Origin: Burkholderia anthina
GTDB lineage: Bacteria; Pseudomonadota; Gammaproteobacteria; Burkholderiales; Burkholderiaceae
DNA length: 64,000 nucleotides
NCBI RefSeq assembly: GCF_001547525.1
Contig: NZ_CM003768.1
Coordinates: forward strand, 2,666,001 to 2,730,000
Direction: 5' to 3'
A program made the translations under genes and the position numbers. Positions 44,501 through 53,220 of the stretch are shown here, piece by piece; position 1 is the stretch's first letter; each line of letters opens with the position of its first letter. The notes below the pieces were generated by a model. That model searched no databases. It worked only from the letters and a program-made list of their open reading frames with translations, and was not told the DNA's origin.

Positions 44501-45483
44501 TTCGCGTCTCCCAGTTCCTTGACCTGGTAGTACTGGAACAGCGCCATCGGCACCAGCAACAGCAGCACCATCGCGACCGTCACCGCGGACGCCATCGGCC
44601 AGTCCATGTTGTTGAAGAATTCATCCCACATCACGCGGCCGATCATCAGCGTGTCGGCGCCGCCGAGCAGCTCCGGGATCACGTACTCGCCCACCGCCGG
44701 GATGAACACCAGCAGGCTGCCGGCGATGATCCCGTTCTTCGACAGCGGCAGCGTGATGCGCGTGAACGCGACCCACGGCTTCGCACCGAGGTCGTACGCG
44801 GCCTCGAGCAGCGTCAGGTCCATCTTCACGAGGTGCGCGTAGAGCGGCATCACCATGAACGGCAGGTACGAATAGACCATCCCGATGTAGACGCCCGCAT
44901 CGGTGTGGTAGAGCCGCAGCGGCGTGTGGATGATGCCGAGCGCGATCAGCGTGTGGTTCAGCAGGCCGTCGTCCTTCAGGATGCCGATCCATGCGTACAC
45001 GCGGATCAGGAACGACGTCCAGAACGGCAGCATCACGGCCATCATCAGCACGTTGCGGCGGTTCGGCTCCGAGCGCGCGATGTAGTACGCCATCGGGTAA
45101 CCGATCAGCAGGCACAGCACCGTCGACACGGCGGCCATCTTCAGCGAGCTGAGGTAGGTCGCGATGTACAGGTCGTCCTGCAGCAGGAACGCGTAGTGCG
45201 ACAGTTGCAGCGCGAAGTGCACGACGCCGTCCTTGACCTCGACGAGCGACGTGTACGGCGGGATGCCCATCACCTGGTCGGCGAAGCTGATCTTCAGCAC
45301 CAGCACGAACGGCAGCGCGAAGAACACGGCCAGCCACAGGAACGGCACGCCGATCGCGACGGTGCGGCCCGACGGCAGCAAGCGCGACAGCGCGGTGAAG
45401 CGGCCCGGGCGGGCGCGGCCCGCGCCGGTGCGCGCGGCGCCGGTCGACACCGGCGCGGAAGGCGAGGAAGCGGAGGTTCTCAT
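44497..45483 (-). CDS. potH: Putrescine ABC transporter permease PotH
   Basis: A 328-residue inner-membrane permease. A Gly/Ala/Arg-rich cytosolic N-terminus leads into VAIGVPFLWLAVFFALPFVLVLKISFADQ, with the EAA motif LLEAAYDLGAKPWVAFTRITLPL near the C-terminal third. It follows potG by 10 bp and is coupled to potI. Confidence 0.93.
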   Translation of the reverse strand: MRTSASSPSAPVSTGAARTGAGRARPGRFTALSRLLPSGRTVAIGVPFLWLAVFFALPFVLVLKISFADQVMGIPPYTSLVEVKDGVVHFALQLSHYAFLLQDDLYIATYLSSLKMAAVSTVLCLLIGYPMAYYIARSEPNRRNVLMMAVMLPFWTSFLIRVYAWIGILKDDGLLNHTLIALGIIHTPLRLYHTDAGVYIGMVYSYLPFMVMPLYAHLVKMDLTLLEAAYDLGAKPWVAFTRITLPLSKNGIIAGSLLVFIPAVGEYVIPELLGGADTLMIGRVMWDEFFNNMDWPMASAVTVAMVLLLLVPMALFQYYQVKELGDAK

Positions 45484-45493
45484 CGTGGCGTCC

Positions 45494-46660
45494 TCACTGC
45501 GTCAGCACGACGCCGCTGGCCGGCGACCACGACACGAACACGTCGTCGTTCCACGCCGGCGCGCCGTCGTTCATCAGGTGCGAACTCGACAGGTTCGACA
45601 CCACCGTCTTGCCGCTCGGCAGGCGCACGTGATACAGCGAATAGCTGCCCATGTACGCGATGTCGGTGACGACGCCGCGCGCCCAGTTGTGCTTCGAGCC
45701 CGGCTTCTCGCGCGACACGTGGATGCGCTCCGGACGCACCGAGATGCCGACCGGCATCCCGAGCGGGCCGGTCACGCCGTGGCTCACGTACATGCGGGTT
45801 TCGAGGTCGTCGCTCTCGACGAAGATGTGATCGGGCTCGTCCTCGACCACGCGCCCTTCGAACAGGTTCGTCGAGCCGATGAATTCGGCCGAGAAGCGGC
45901 TGTTCGGGTATTCGTAGACCTCGCCGGGCGAGCCGATCTGCACGATCTTGCCTTCGCTCATCACCGCGAGGCGGCTCGCCATCGTCATCGCTTCTTCCTG
46001 ATCGTGCGTGACCATCACGCAGGTCACGTCGACCTTTTCGATGATGTTCACGAGTTCGAGCTGGGTCTTCTGGCGGATCTTCTTGTCGAGCGCGGACATC
46101 GGCTCGTCGAGCAGCAGCAGCTTCGGGCGCTTGACCAGCGAACGCGCGAGCGCGACGCGCTGCTGCTGGCCGCCCGACAGCTGATGCGGCTTGCGCTTCG
46201 CGTACTTGCTCATCTGCACGAGCGCGAGCGCATCGGCCACGCGCTCCCTGATCTCGTTCTTCGGCGTGCCTTCCTGCTTCAGGCCGAACGCGACGTTCGA
46301 CTCGACCGTCATGTGCGGGAACAGCGCGTACGACTGGAACATCATGTTGACCGGGCGGCGGTACGGCGGCAGCGACGCGAGATCCTCGCCGTCGACGAAG
46401 ATCTTGCCGGAGGTGGCCGTTTCCAGCCCGGCGAGCATGCGCAGCAGCGTGGACTTGCCGCAGCCCGAGCTGCCGAGCAGCGCGAACAGCTCGTTCTTCG
46501 CGATCGTCAGGTTCACGTTGTCGACGGCCGTGCTGTCGCCGAATTTCTTCACGACGTTTTCGATGCGCACGAATGCATCGTTCTGCGTACGGGGCGCGGC
46601 GGCCGGTTGGGTCTGGCGTGCGGCAGCGGAAGAGGGTATCGATTGCATGGGAGTCACCAT
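45494..46660 (-). CDS. potG: Putrescine ABC transporter ATP-binding protein PotG
   Basis: A 388-residue ABC ATPase. Walker A is LLGSSGCGKSTLLRM, the signature LSGGQQQRVALARSL, Walker B LLLLDEPMSALDKKI and the switch His is in VMVTHDQEEAM. The C-terminal TOBE domain begins near FIGSTNLFEG. The ATG at 46660 (GAAG upstream) is used; 46648 is an in-frame alternative. It is separated from potF by 176 bp containing hairpins. Confidence 0.94.
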   Translation of the reverse strand: MVTPMQSIPSSAAARQTQPAAAPRTQNDAFVRIENVVKKFGDSTAVDNVNLTIAKNELFALLGSSGCGKSTLLRMLAGLETATSGKIFVDGEDLASLPPYRRPVNMMFQSYALFPHMTVESNVAFGLKQEGTPKNEIRERVADALALVQMSKYAKRKPHQLSGGQQQRVALARSLVKRPKLLLLDEPMSALDKKIRQKTQLELVNIIEKVDVTCVMVTHDQEEAMTMASRLAVMSEGKIVQIGSPGEVYEYPNSRFSAEFIGSTNLFEGRVVEDEPDHIFVESDDLETRMYVSHGVTGPLGMPVGISVRPERIHVSREKPGSKHNWARGVVTDIAYMGSYSLYHVRLPSGKTVVSNLSSSHLMNDGAPAWNDDVFVSWSPASGVVLTQ

Positions 46661-46747
46661 TCGTTCTTCACGGATTGCAGGCGTGAGCGTCCCCGCGCGA
46701 GGCGCGCAACGCGACTCGCGAGCAACGGCTCGTGCCGGATGGAACAG

Positions 46748-46781
46748 CGCGCGCGTGGCGCGCGGGCGGACGGAGGTCCGC
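46748..46781 (-). other. Two adjacent hairpins between potF and potG
   Basis: CGCGCGC/GCGCGCG (46748-46764, 3-base loop) and GCGGAC/GTCCGC (46766-46781, 4-base loop) lie in the potF-potG gap. Stem-loops after a binding-protein gene often stabilise its mRNA or reduce read-through, giving more binding protein than transporter. Neither has a T-run. Confidence 0.5.
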
Positions 46782-46836
46782 GGATCTCAGGCGGGCAGGC
46801 GTACCGCGATGCCTGCGCCGCCGCGATGCATGGCGG

Positions 46837-47952
46837 TCAGTGGCCCGTCTTCAACTGCGCCCACAGACGGTTCTCGAGGCGCAGGATGTCGGCCGGCATC
46901 GGCTTCATCAGCACCATCTTCTTCAGCACGTCTTCGGGCGGGTAGACGGTCGGGTCCTGCGCGACGGCCGGCGTGACGAACGGGTGCGCGGCCTTGTTCG
47001 CGGTCGGGTAGAACACCGTGTTGGTGATCGCCGCGTTGACCTTCGGGTCGGAAATGTAGTTGATCCACTTCATCGCGGCTTCCGGGTGCGGCGCATCCTT
47101 CGGGACCACCATCACGTCGAACCACAGCAGGCCGCCTTCCTTCGGGTTCGCGAACTTGATGTCGTACGAGCGCTTTGCCTCGGCCGAGCGGCGGTGCGCG
47201 ATGCCGACGTCGCCCGACCAGCCGAGCACGACGCACACGTCGTTGTTCGCGAGGTCGTTGATATAGCCGGACGAATTGAACTGGGTGATGTACGGGCGGA
47301 CTTTCTTCAGGACCTCGAACGCAGCCTGGTAATCGGCCGGGTTCTTGCTGTTCGGATCCTTGCCCATGTACTGCAGCGTGGCGGCGAACACGTCCACGGC
47401 CTGGTCGAGGAACGACACGCCGCAGCTCTTCAGCTTTTCCATGTTGGCCGGGTCGAACACCAGCGCCCAGCTGTCGACCGGCGCCTTGTCGCCGAGCGCC
47501 TTCTTCACCGCCTGCGCGTTGTAGCCGATGCCGTCCGTGCCATACGCCCAGGGCACGCCGTACTGGTTGCCGGGGTCGGCGTCGGCGATCATCTTCATCA
47601 GCAGCGGGTCGAGGTTCGCGAGGTTCGGGATCTTCGACTTGTCGAGCTTCTGGTACACGCCGGCCTGGATCTGCTTGGCCATGTAGTTCGACGTCGGCAC
47701 GACGATGTCGTAGCCGGAGCTGCCGGCCAGCAGCTTCGCCTGAAGCGTGTCGTCGCTGTCGTAGTTGTCGTACTTGACGTGGATACCCGTCTGCTTCTGG
47801 AAGTTCGGGATCGTGTCCGGCGCGATGTAGTCGGACCAGTTGTAGACGTTCAGGTCCTCGGCATGGGCCGACGGGCTGGCGACCGACGTGAACGCGGCCA
47901 CTGCGGCAAGGGCCGCGATGGAACAGGCTTGGCGAAGTAAGCAGGCACGCAT
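46837..47952 (-). CDS. potF: Periplasmic putrescine-binding protein PotF
   Basis: A 371-residue type 2 periplasmic binding protein, the same length as E. coli PotF. The signal peptide ends near SPSAHAED. Mature LNVYNWSDYIAPDTIPNFQKQTGI is the PotD/PotF signature, and YGVPWAYGTDGIGYNAQAV and LGWSGDVGIAHRRSAEA line the binding cleft in the family. AGGGGA precedes the ATG at 47952. Putrescine rather than spermidine is inferred from the neighbouring puu genes. Confidence 0.93.
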   Translation of the reverse strand: MRACLLRQACSIAALAAVAAFTSVASPSAHAEDLNVYNWSDYIAPDTIPNFQKQTGIHVKYDNYDSDDTLQAKLLAGSSGYDIVVPTSNYMAKQIQAGVYQKLDKSKIPNLANLDPLLMKMIADADPGNQYGVPWAYGTDGIGYNAQAVKKALGDKAPVDSWALVFDPANMEKLKSCGVSFLDQAVDVFAATLQYMGKDPNSKNPADYQAAFEVLKKVRPYITQFNSSGYINDLANNDVCVVLGWSGDVGIAHRRSAEAKRSYDIKFANPKEGGLLWFDVMVVPKDAPHPEAAMKWINYISDPKVNAAITNTVFYPTANKAAHPFVTPAVAQDPTVYPPEDVLKKMVLMKPMPADILRLENRLWAQLKTGH

Positions 47953-48014
47953 GGTGGAATTCCCCTGGATGATGGCGGCGTGCGGCGCCCGCCGCACGCC
48001 TGTAGGCAAAACCG

Positions 48015-49457
48015 TTACGAAATACCCAGTTGCTGGGCGGTGGCGTCGACGGCCTTCTTCGCCTTCGACACGAGCTCGTCGATTTCCTGGCGCGAGATCA
48101 CGAGCGGCGGCGACAGCAGCATCCGGTCGCCGGTCGCGCGCATGATCAGGTTGCCGTTGAAGCAGAAGTCGCGGCAGATCGTGCCGACGTCGCCGCCGTT
48201 CGCGAAGCGGCGGCGTTCGGCCGGCGCTTCGGCCAGTTGCAGGCTCGCGACCATCCCGTGGCCGTGCACTTCGCCGACGATCGGATGACGCGCGAAGGTT
48301 TCGCGCATCAGCGCCTGGAAGTAGGGACCCGTGTCGGACTTCACGCGCTCGACGATCCCTTCGTCGCGCAGCAGCTTCAGGTTCGCGACCGCGACGGCCG
48401 CCGCCACCGGGTGGCCCGAATACGTGAGGCCGTGGTTGAATTCGCCGTTGTCGATGATCGGGCGCGCGACGCGCTCGTGTATGCCCACCGCGCCCATCGG
48501 TACGTAGCCCGACGTCAGGCCCTTCGCCATCGTGATCAGGTCCGGCTCGAAGCCGAAGTGCTGATGCGCGAACCATTCGCCGGTGCGCCCGAACCCGCCG
48601 ATCACCTCGTCGGCCACCAGCAGGATGTCGTACTTGCGGCAGATCCGCTGGATTTCCGGCCAGTACGTCGACGGCGGGAAGATCACGCCGCCCGCGCCCT
48701 GGAACGGCTCGCCGATGAACGCCGCGACGTTCTCCGCGCCGAGTTCGAGAATCTTCGCCTCGAGCTGCCGCGCGCGCGCGAGGCCGAACGCTTCGGGCGT
48801 CTCGCCCGGCTGCGCTTCGCCGAAGAAATACGGCTGGTCGATATGCACGATGTGCTCGACCTTCGACGGCATCTGCTCGTGCATGTAGCCCATCCCGCCG
48901 AGCGTGCCGCCCGCGATCGTCGAGCCGTGATAGCCGTTCCTGCGCGAGATCACGTATTTCTTCTGCGGCTTGCCCTGCACGCGCCAGTACTGGTGCACGA
49001 GGCGCAGCACGGTGTCGTTGCCTTCCGAGCCGCTGTTGCAGTAGAAGAAGTGGTTGAAGCCGGCCGGTGTCACTTCCGCGAGCATCGCGGAAAGCTCGAT
49101 CACCGGCGGGTGCGTGGTCTTGAAGAACGTGTTGTAGAACGGCAGTTCCTGGATCTGCCGATACGCGGCATCGGCGAGCTCCTTGCGGCCGTAGCCGACG
49201 TTCACGCACCACAGGCCGGCCATCCCGTCGATGATCTTGTTGCCGTCCGAATCCCACAGGTAGACGCCGTCGGCCTTCACGATCACGCGGCTGCCGGCGC
49301 GATTGAGCGCGCCCATGTCCGAGAACGGGTGGATGTGGTGCGCGGCGTCGAGCGCGCGATATTCGGCGGTCGAGCGCGCCTGCGTCGCGCGCGGCGCGGC
49401 GGCCGTGGCGCTCGGCGCGGCCGGCTGGATCCAGGCAGATTCGTTGCGGTAAGTCAT
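48015..49457 (-). CDS. spuC: Putrescine-pyruvate aminotransferase-like class III aminotransferase (SpuC-type)
   Basis: A 480-residue PLP enzyme. The cofactor lysine is in LITMAKGLTSGYVPMGAV. YFCNSGSEGNDTV-like FYCNSGSEGNDTVLRL, LVADEVIGGFGRTGEWF and GLTYSGHPVAAAV are typical of class III aminotransferases. In the SpuC route it converts putrescine and pyruvate to 4-aminobutyraldehyde and alanine. It lies between puuA and potF on the same strand. Confidence 0.88.
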   Translation of the reverse strand: MTYRNESAWIQPAAPSATAAAPRATQARSTAEYRALDAAHHIHPFSDMGALNRAGSRVIVKADGVYLWDSDGNKIIDGMAGLWCVNVGYGRKELADAAYRQIQELPFYNTFFKTTHPPVIELSAMLAEVTPAGFNHFFYCNSGSEGNDTVLRLVHQYWRVQGKPQKKYVISRRNGYHGSTIAGGTLGGMGYMHEQMPSKVEHIVHIDQPYFFGEAQPGETPEAFGLARARQLEAKILELGAENVAAFIGEPFQGAGGVIFPPSTYWPEIQRICRKYDILLVADEVIGGFGRTGEWFAHQHFGFEPDLITMAKGLTSGYVPMGAVGIHERVARPIIDNGEFNHGLTYSGHPVAAAVAVANLKLLRDEGIVERVKSDTGPYFQALMRETFARHPIVGEVHGHGMVASLQLAEAPAERRRFANGGDVGTICRDFCFNGNLIMRATGDRMLLSPPLVISRQEIDELVSKAKKAVDATAQQLGIS

Positions 49458-49491
49458 GTTTCCTCCGTGATTCCGTATGCGGTTGGCACGC

Positions 49492-50829
49492 TTACACGTG
49501 CAGCAGCAGATGGCGGCGTTCCCACGAGCTGATCACGCGGAAGAACGCTTCGTATTCGGTTTCCTTCAGCGCGAAATACGCCTTCAGGAACTTGGGCCCG
49601 AGGATCTCGCCAAGCGGCTCGCACGCGGCCATCAGCGTCAGCCCTTCCTCGAGGTTGCGCGGCAACTGGTACGGCAGGCTGTAGCCGTCGCTCACCAGCG
49701 GCTCGGTCGGCTCCAGGCGCTGCGTCATGCCGAGGTAGCCGGCCGCGAGCGTCGCGGCGAGCGCGAGGTACGGGTTGCAGTCCACGCCCGGGATGCGGTT
49801 TTCGATGCGGCGCGCGGCCGGGCCCGAATGCGGAATACGGAACCCCACCGTGCGGTTGTCGTAGCCCCACTGCACGTTGATCGGCGCGGCCATGAAGCGC
49901 GACAGGCGGCGATACGAGTTGATGTACGGCGCGAAGATCGGCATCAGCGCCGGCGTGTACTTCTGCAGCCCCGCGAGGTAGTTGTAGAACATCGACGTCG
50001 CGCCGCCCGTCTCCTGCGACGTGAACAGGTTCTGGCCCGTTTCCTCGTCGACGATGCTCTGGTGCACGTGCATCGCCGAGCCCGGTTCATCTTCCATCGG
50101 CTTGGCCATGAACGTCGCGTACATGTTGTGACGCAGCGCGGCCTCGCGCACGGTGCGCTTGAACAGGAACACCTGGTCGGCGAGCGACAGCGCGTCGCCG
50201 TGCATGAAGTTGATCTCCATCTGCGCGGCGCCGACTTCGTGGATCAGCGTGTCGATGTCGAGGTTCTGTGCTTCGCAGTACTCGTAGATGTCCTCGAACA
50301 GCGGGTCGAACTCGTTGACGGCCTCGATCGAATACGACTGGCGGCCCGTTTCCGGGCGTCCCGTGCGGCCGACCGGCGGGCGCAGCGGCAGGTCCGGGTC
50401 CTTGTTCATGTCGACCAGGTAGAACTCCAGCTCGGGTGCGACGACGGGCTTCCAGCCCTTCGCCTTGTACAGGTCGAGCACGCGGCGCAGTACGTAGCGC
50501 GGCGAGATCTCGACCGGCGAGCCGTCGAAATGCACGCAGTCGTGGATCACCTGCGCGGTCGGGTCGACGGCCCACGGGATCAGGCGGATCGTCGACGTGT
50601 CGGGCACGCACACCATGTCGGGGTCGGTCACGCCGGTGAGCGATCCGTCTTCCGGATAGTCGCCGGTGACGGTCTGCACCATCACGGCCTGCGGCAGGCG
50701 CATCGATTCGCCGGACGTGAACTTGTTGCGCGGCGTGATCTTGCCGCGCGCGATGCCGGCCATGTCGGGAATGATCGCTTCGATCTCGGTGATCCGGTGC
50801 TGCTTCAGAAAGCCTTCAATGTCTTGCAT
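49492..50829 (-). CDS. puuA: Gamma-glutamylputrescine synthetase, glutamine synthetase family
   Basis: Ligates glutamate to putrescine using ATP, the first step of the Puu pathway. The product is 445 residues. It shows GS-family features: MEINFMHGDALSLADQVFLFKRTV, GSAMHVHQSI, NSYRRL with the following GYDNRTVGFRIP and RIENRIPGVDCNPYLALA. The start at 50829 places MQDIEGFLKQHRI first. It lies 28 bp after puuD. Position and neighbours favour PuuA over a true glutamine synthetase. Confidence 0.9.
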   Translation of the reverse strand: MQDIEGFLKQHRITEIEAIIPDMAGIARGKITPRNKFTSGESMRLPQAVMVQTVTGDYPEDGSLTGVTDPDMVCVPDTSTIRLIPWAVDPTAQVIHDCVHFDGSPVEISPRYVLRRVLDLYKAKGWKPVVAPELEFYLVDMNKDPDLPLRPPVGRTGRPETGRQSYSIEAVNEFDPLFEDIYEYCEAQNLDIDTLIHEVGAAQMEINFMHGDALSLADQVFLFKRTVREAALRHNMYATFMAKPMEDEPGSAMHVHQSIVDEETGQNLFTSQETGGATSMFYNYLAGLQKYTPALMPIFAPYINSYRRLSRFMAAPINVQWGYDNRTVGFRIPHSGPAARRIENRIPGVDCNPYLALAATLAAGYLGMTQRLEPTEPLVSDGYSLPYQLPRNLEEGLTLMAACEPLGEILGPKFLKAYFALKETEYEAFFRVISSWERRHLLLHV

Positions 50830-50857
50830 GTCTGTTCTCGTTGTCTGGTGGGCGCGC

Positions 50858-51643
50858 TCAGGCGAGCGCGGCGGCGGCCATGGCCCGCGCACGGGCGGCG
50901 CGGCGGGCGCGGCAGGCATCGCCGAACGCGCGGAAGATCGCGCTCGACAGCGGGTTCTGCGCGTGCCGCCATTCCGGATGCCACTGCACGGCGAGCGCGA
51001 ATGCCGGCGCGTCGGCGACGCTCACGGCCTCGATCAGGCCGTCCGGCGCGACGGCCTCGATCGCGAGGCCCGCGCCGAGCCGCGCGATACCCTGCTTGTG
51101 CAGCGAGTTCACGTGCACTTCGTCGCGGCCGCCGGCGAGCGCATGCAGCTTGCCGCCGGGCGTCAGGCGCACGACGTGCGCGGGGCCGTATTGCGTGTCC
51201 AGCGGCGCGTCGTCGTCCTCGCGGTGATCGGCGAGGCCGGGCACGTCGTGCACGTGCTGGTGCAGCGTGCCGCCGAAGACGACGTTCAGCTCCTGGAAGC
51301 CGCGGCATACGGCGAGCACGGGCACGCCCGCGACGATGGCCGCACGCAGCAGCGGCAGCGTCGTCGCGTCGCGCGCCGGGTCGTGCTTCGTTCCCGGCGC
51401 ACTCGGTTCGCCGCCATACAGATGCGGCTCGACGTTCGAGTAGCTGCCGGTAAACAGCAGCCCGTCGACCGCGTCGAGCACGTCGTCGGTCGACTGGCGC
51501 TCGCCGAGGGCCGGCAGCACCATCGCGAGCGCCTGCGCGCCGTCGACGATCGCGGCGACGTACTTGTCGCCGACCGTATGCGACGCGTGGGCGCCGATCT
51601 GGGTGAGGTCGGCGGTGATGCCGACGAGAGGTTTCCTTTCCAT
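50858..51643 (-). CDS. puuD: Gamma-glutamyl-gamma-aminobutyrate hydrolase
   Basis: A 261-residue class I glutamine amidotransferase-like peptidase C26 that releases GABA from gamma-glutamyl-GABA. The nucleophile is C113 in LAVCRGFQELN and the His-Glu pair is H222/E224 in VQWHPEW. The ATG at 51643 is preferred over 51697 because the conserved KPLVGITAD follows directly, though its ribosome site is weak. It is the first gene of the minus-strand block. Confidence 0.92.
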   Translation of the reverse strand: MERKPLVGITADLTQIGAHASHTVGDKYVAAIVDGAQALAMVLPALGERQSTDDVLDAVDGLLFTGSYSNVEPHLYGGEPSAPGTKHDPARDATTLPLLRAAIVAGVPVLAVCRGFQELNVVFGGTLHQHVHDVPGLADHREDDDAPLDTQYGPAHVVRLTPGGKLHALAGGRDEVHVNSLHKQGIARLGAGLAIEAVAPDGLIEAVSVADAPAFALAVQWHPEWRHAQNPLSSAIFRAFGDACRARRAARARAMAAAALA

Positions 51644-52562
51644 GACGTCAATCAGTAATCCGTAGGGACGTGACGTGCATCGAGCCGAACGCGGCAAAAC
51701 GCGGGCGCGACACGACCCCGCAGCCGGGCGCGAGGCGCACGGCCGCTGGTGAATGGGCGCAACGGGATGGCGTGGCGATCCGCGCTGCGCGCGACGGTCA
51801 GGCCGTCGTTCGTTTCATTGCGATACGCGAGATACGCGATACGCGATACGCGATACGCGATACGCGACGCGGCAACGCATGCGCGCACGCGTTCCGTCAC
51901 CGCATGGACGATGCGGTTGGCGAATCGGCGGACGAAACGAACGGCGTAAAGAAAGGAGAGGCGCTACGGCAGCAGCGACGCCACTTCGTCGGTATCGACG
52001 GCGACGAATGCGCGTGCGGAAACGGCGTTGTGGCGCCGAACGGAACGACGGGACAGGATGGTGTAGATCGACAGGTGAAGCAGGCGAGGACTATGCCAGC
52101 CGCAACTGCCGTCGGAAGCGGGACCGGCGCTGCGCAAACTTCGCACATCGCCTCGATCCCACCTCACCAGAGGGCCACGGACTCTCACGATTACACTCGA
52201 CTGGTTTGTTGAAAGTATTGAACACCTGATCGTTTCGACGCGCGGGGCGTTTAAAATAATCGAGGCGCCGGCCGTGCGTCATTCAACATTGACGGGCATC
52301 GATTGCTGCATTGCGATGCCGCTTTGACGCTGACCTGAGAGCCAGCATATACGAGCCAATAACGGCGTCAAATGTTTTTTAATGGTCCTGCATCAGGGCT
52401 TTCCCGAGCAGTATGAATAAAAGATTCGTAAAGGGAATAGTCGGCGCGCCGTCCATTATTTCGAACGCCTTTCAGGGTTTTCCCCGCTGATGTGCGTCAT
52501 AAAGTGATTAGAATATTCAACGGCTGTCCCATGCGTCGTTTCACTTTGTCATCGCACTTATC
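51644..52562. other. 919-bp divergent regulatory region of the polyamine locus
   Basis: No gene supported; the frame 51670-52212 runs through a tandem repeat and has no family features. The region holds a GCGATAC heptamer array (51820-51863) and, from about 52200, an AT-rich half. In that half GTTGAA motifs occur at 52208 (plus), 52281-52287 and 52515-52521 (both minus), and ATTGAACA at 52217-52224. These resemble part of the E. coli PuuR box but the match is partial. Promoters for puuD and the regulator should lie here. Confidence 0.5.
51820..51863. repeat. GCGATAC heptamer tandem repeat
   Basis: GCGATAC occurs at 51820-51826, then a 9-base variant GCGAGATAC at 51827-51835, then four perfect copies at 51836-51863. 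It is a second 7-bp repeat in this window, unrelated in sequence to the one at 32936. Confidence 0.9.
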
Positions 52563-53132
52563 GTGTCCGAAACCGAATCGATGTCCACCGAAGTCGCCGA
52601 GCGCCTGCGTTTCGTGCGCAACAAGCATGGCCTGTCGCAGCGCGAACTCGCGAAACGCGCCGGCGTCACCAACGGCACGATCTCGCTGATCGAACAGGGG
52701 CGCGTGAGCCCGTCGGTCGGCTCGCTGAAGAAACTGCTCGAATGCATTCCGATGAGTCTCGCCGAGTTCTTCACGTTCGAGCTCGTCGAATCGCGCGCGA
52801 TCGTGTCGCGTCGCGACGAGATGCCGAACCTCGGCAACGAGTCGCTCGCGTTTCAGCTCGTCGGCGCGAACGTGAAGGACCGCAACATGTGCATCCTGCG
52901 CGAGACCTATCAGCCGCTGGCCGACACGGGCCCCGAGATGCTGGTGCACGCGGGGCACGAGGGCGGCGTCGTCGTGTCGGGCCGGCTCGAGCTGACCGTC
53001 GACGGCGCGACGTGGCTGCTCGACCCCGGAGACGGCTACTACTTCGAAAGCCGTTTGCCGCATCGTTTTCGCAATCCCAGCGCGGAACTGATCTGCGAGG
53101 TCGTCTCGGCCAATTCGCCGGCGACCTTCTGA
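52563..53132 (+). CDS. puuR: XRE-cupin transcriptional regulator of polyamine catabolism (PuuR-like)
   Basis: A 189-residue regulator, close to E. coli PuuR (185). The HTH is RLRFVRNKHGLSQRELAKRAGVTNGTISLIEQG with RVSPSVGSLKKLLE, and the C-terminal cupin has VHAGHEGGVVVSGRLELTVDG and LDPGDGYYFESRLPHRFRNP. The start is a GTG at 52563 or the ATG at 52581; neither has a clear ribosome site. It is divergent from puuD and followed by the aldehyde dehydrogenase, so repression of the locus relieved by putrescine is the likely role. Confidence 0.85.
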   Translation: MSETESMSTEVAERLRFVRNKHGLSQRELAKRAGVTNGTISLIEQGRVSPSVGSLKKLLECIPMSLAEFFTFELVESRAIVSRRDEMPNLGNESLAFQLVGANVKDRNMCILRETYQPLADTGPEMLVHAGHEGGVVVSGRLELTVDGATWLLDPGDGYYFESRLPHRFRNPSAELICEVVSANSPATF

Positions 53133-53220
53133 CCGCGCGTCACCGCATTCGCTGCAGGCCGGCCGCGTGCCACGCGCGCGGCGTGCCGCATCGCGAATGC
53201 CACAACATTGAGGTATCCCG

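Noticed and set aside
51670..52212. A 180-codon frame in the polyamine divergent region
   Set aside because: It runs through the GCGATAC array, giving a repetitive Arg/Ile/Tyr segment; no domain is visible.
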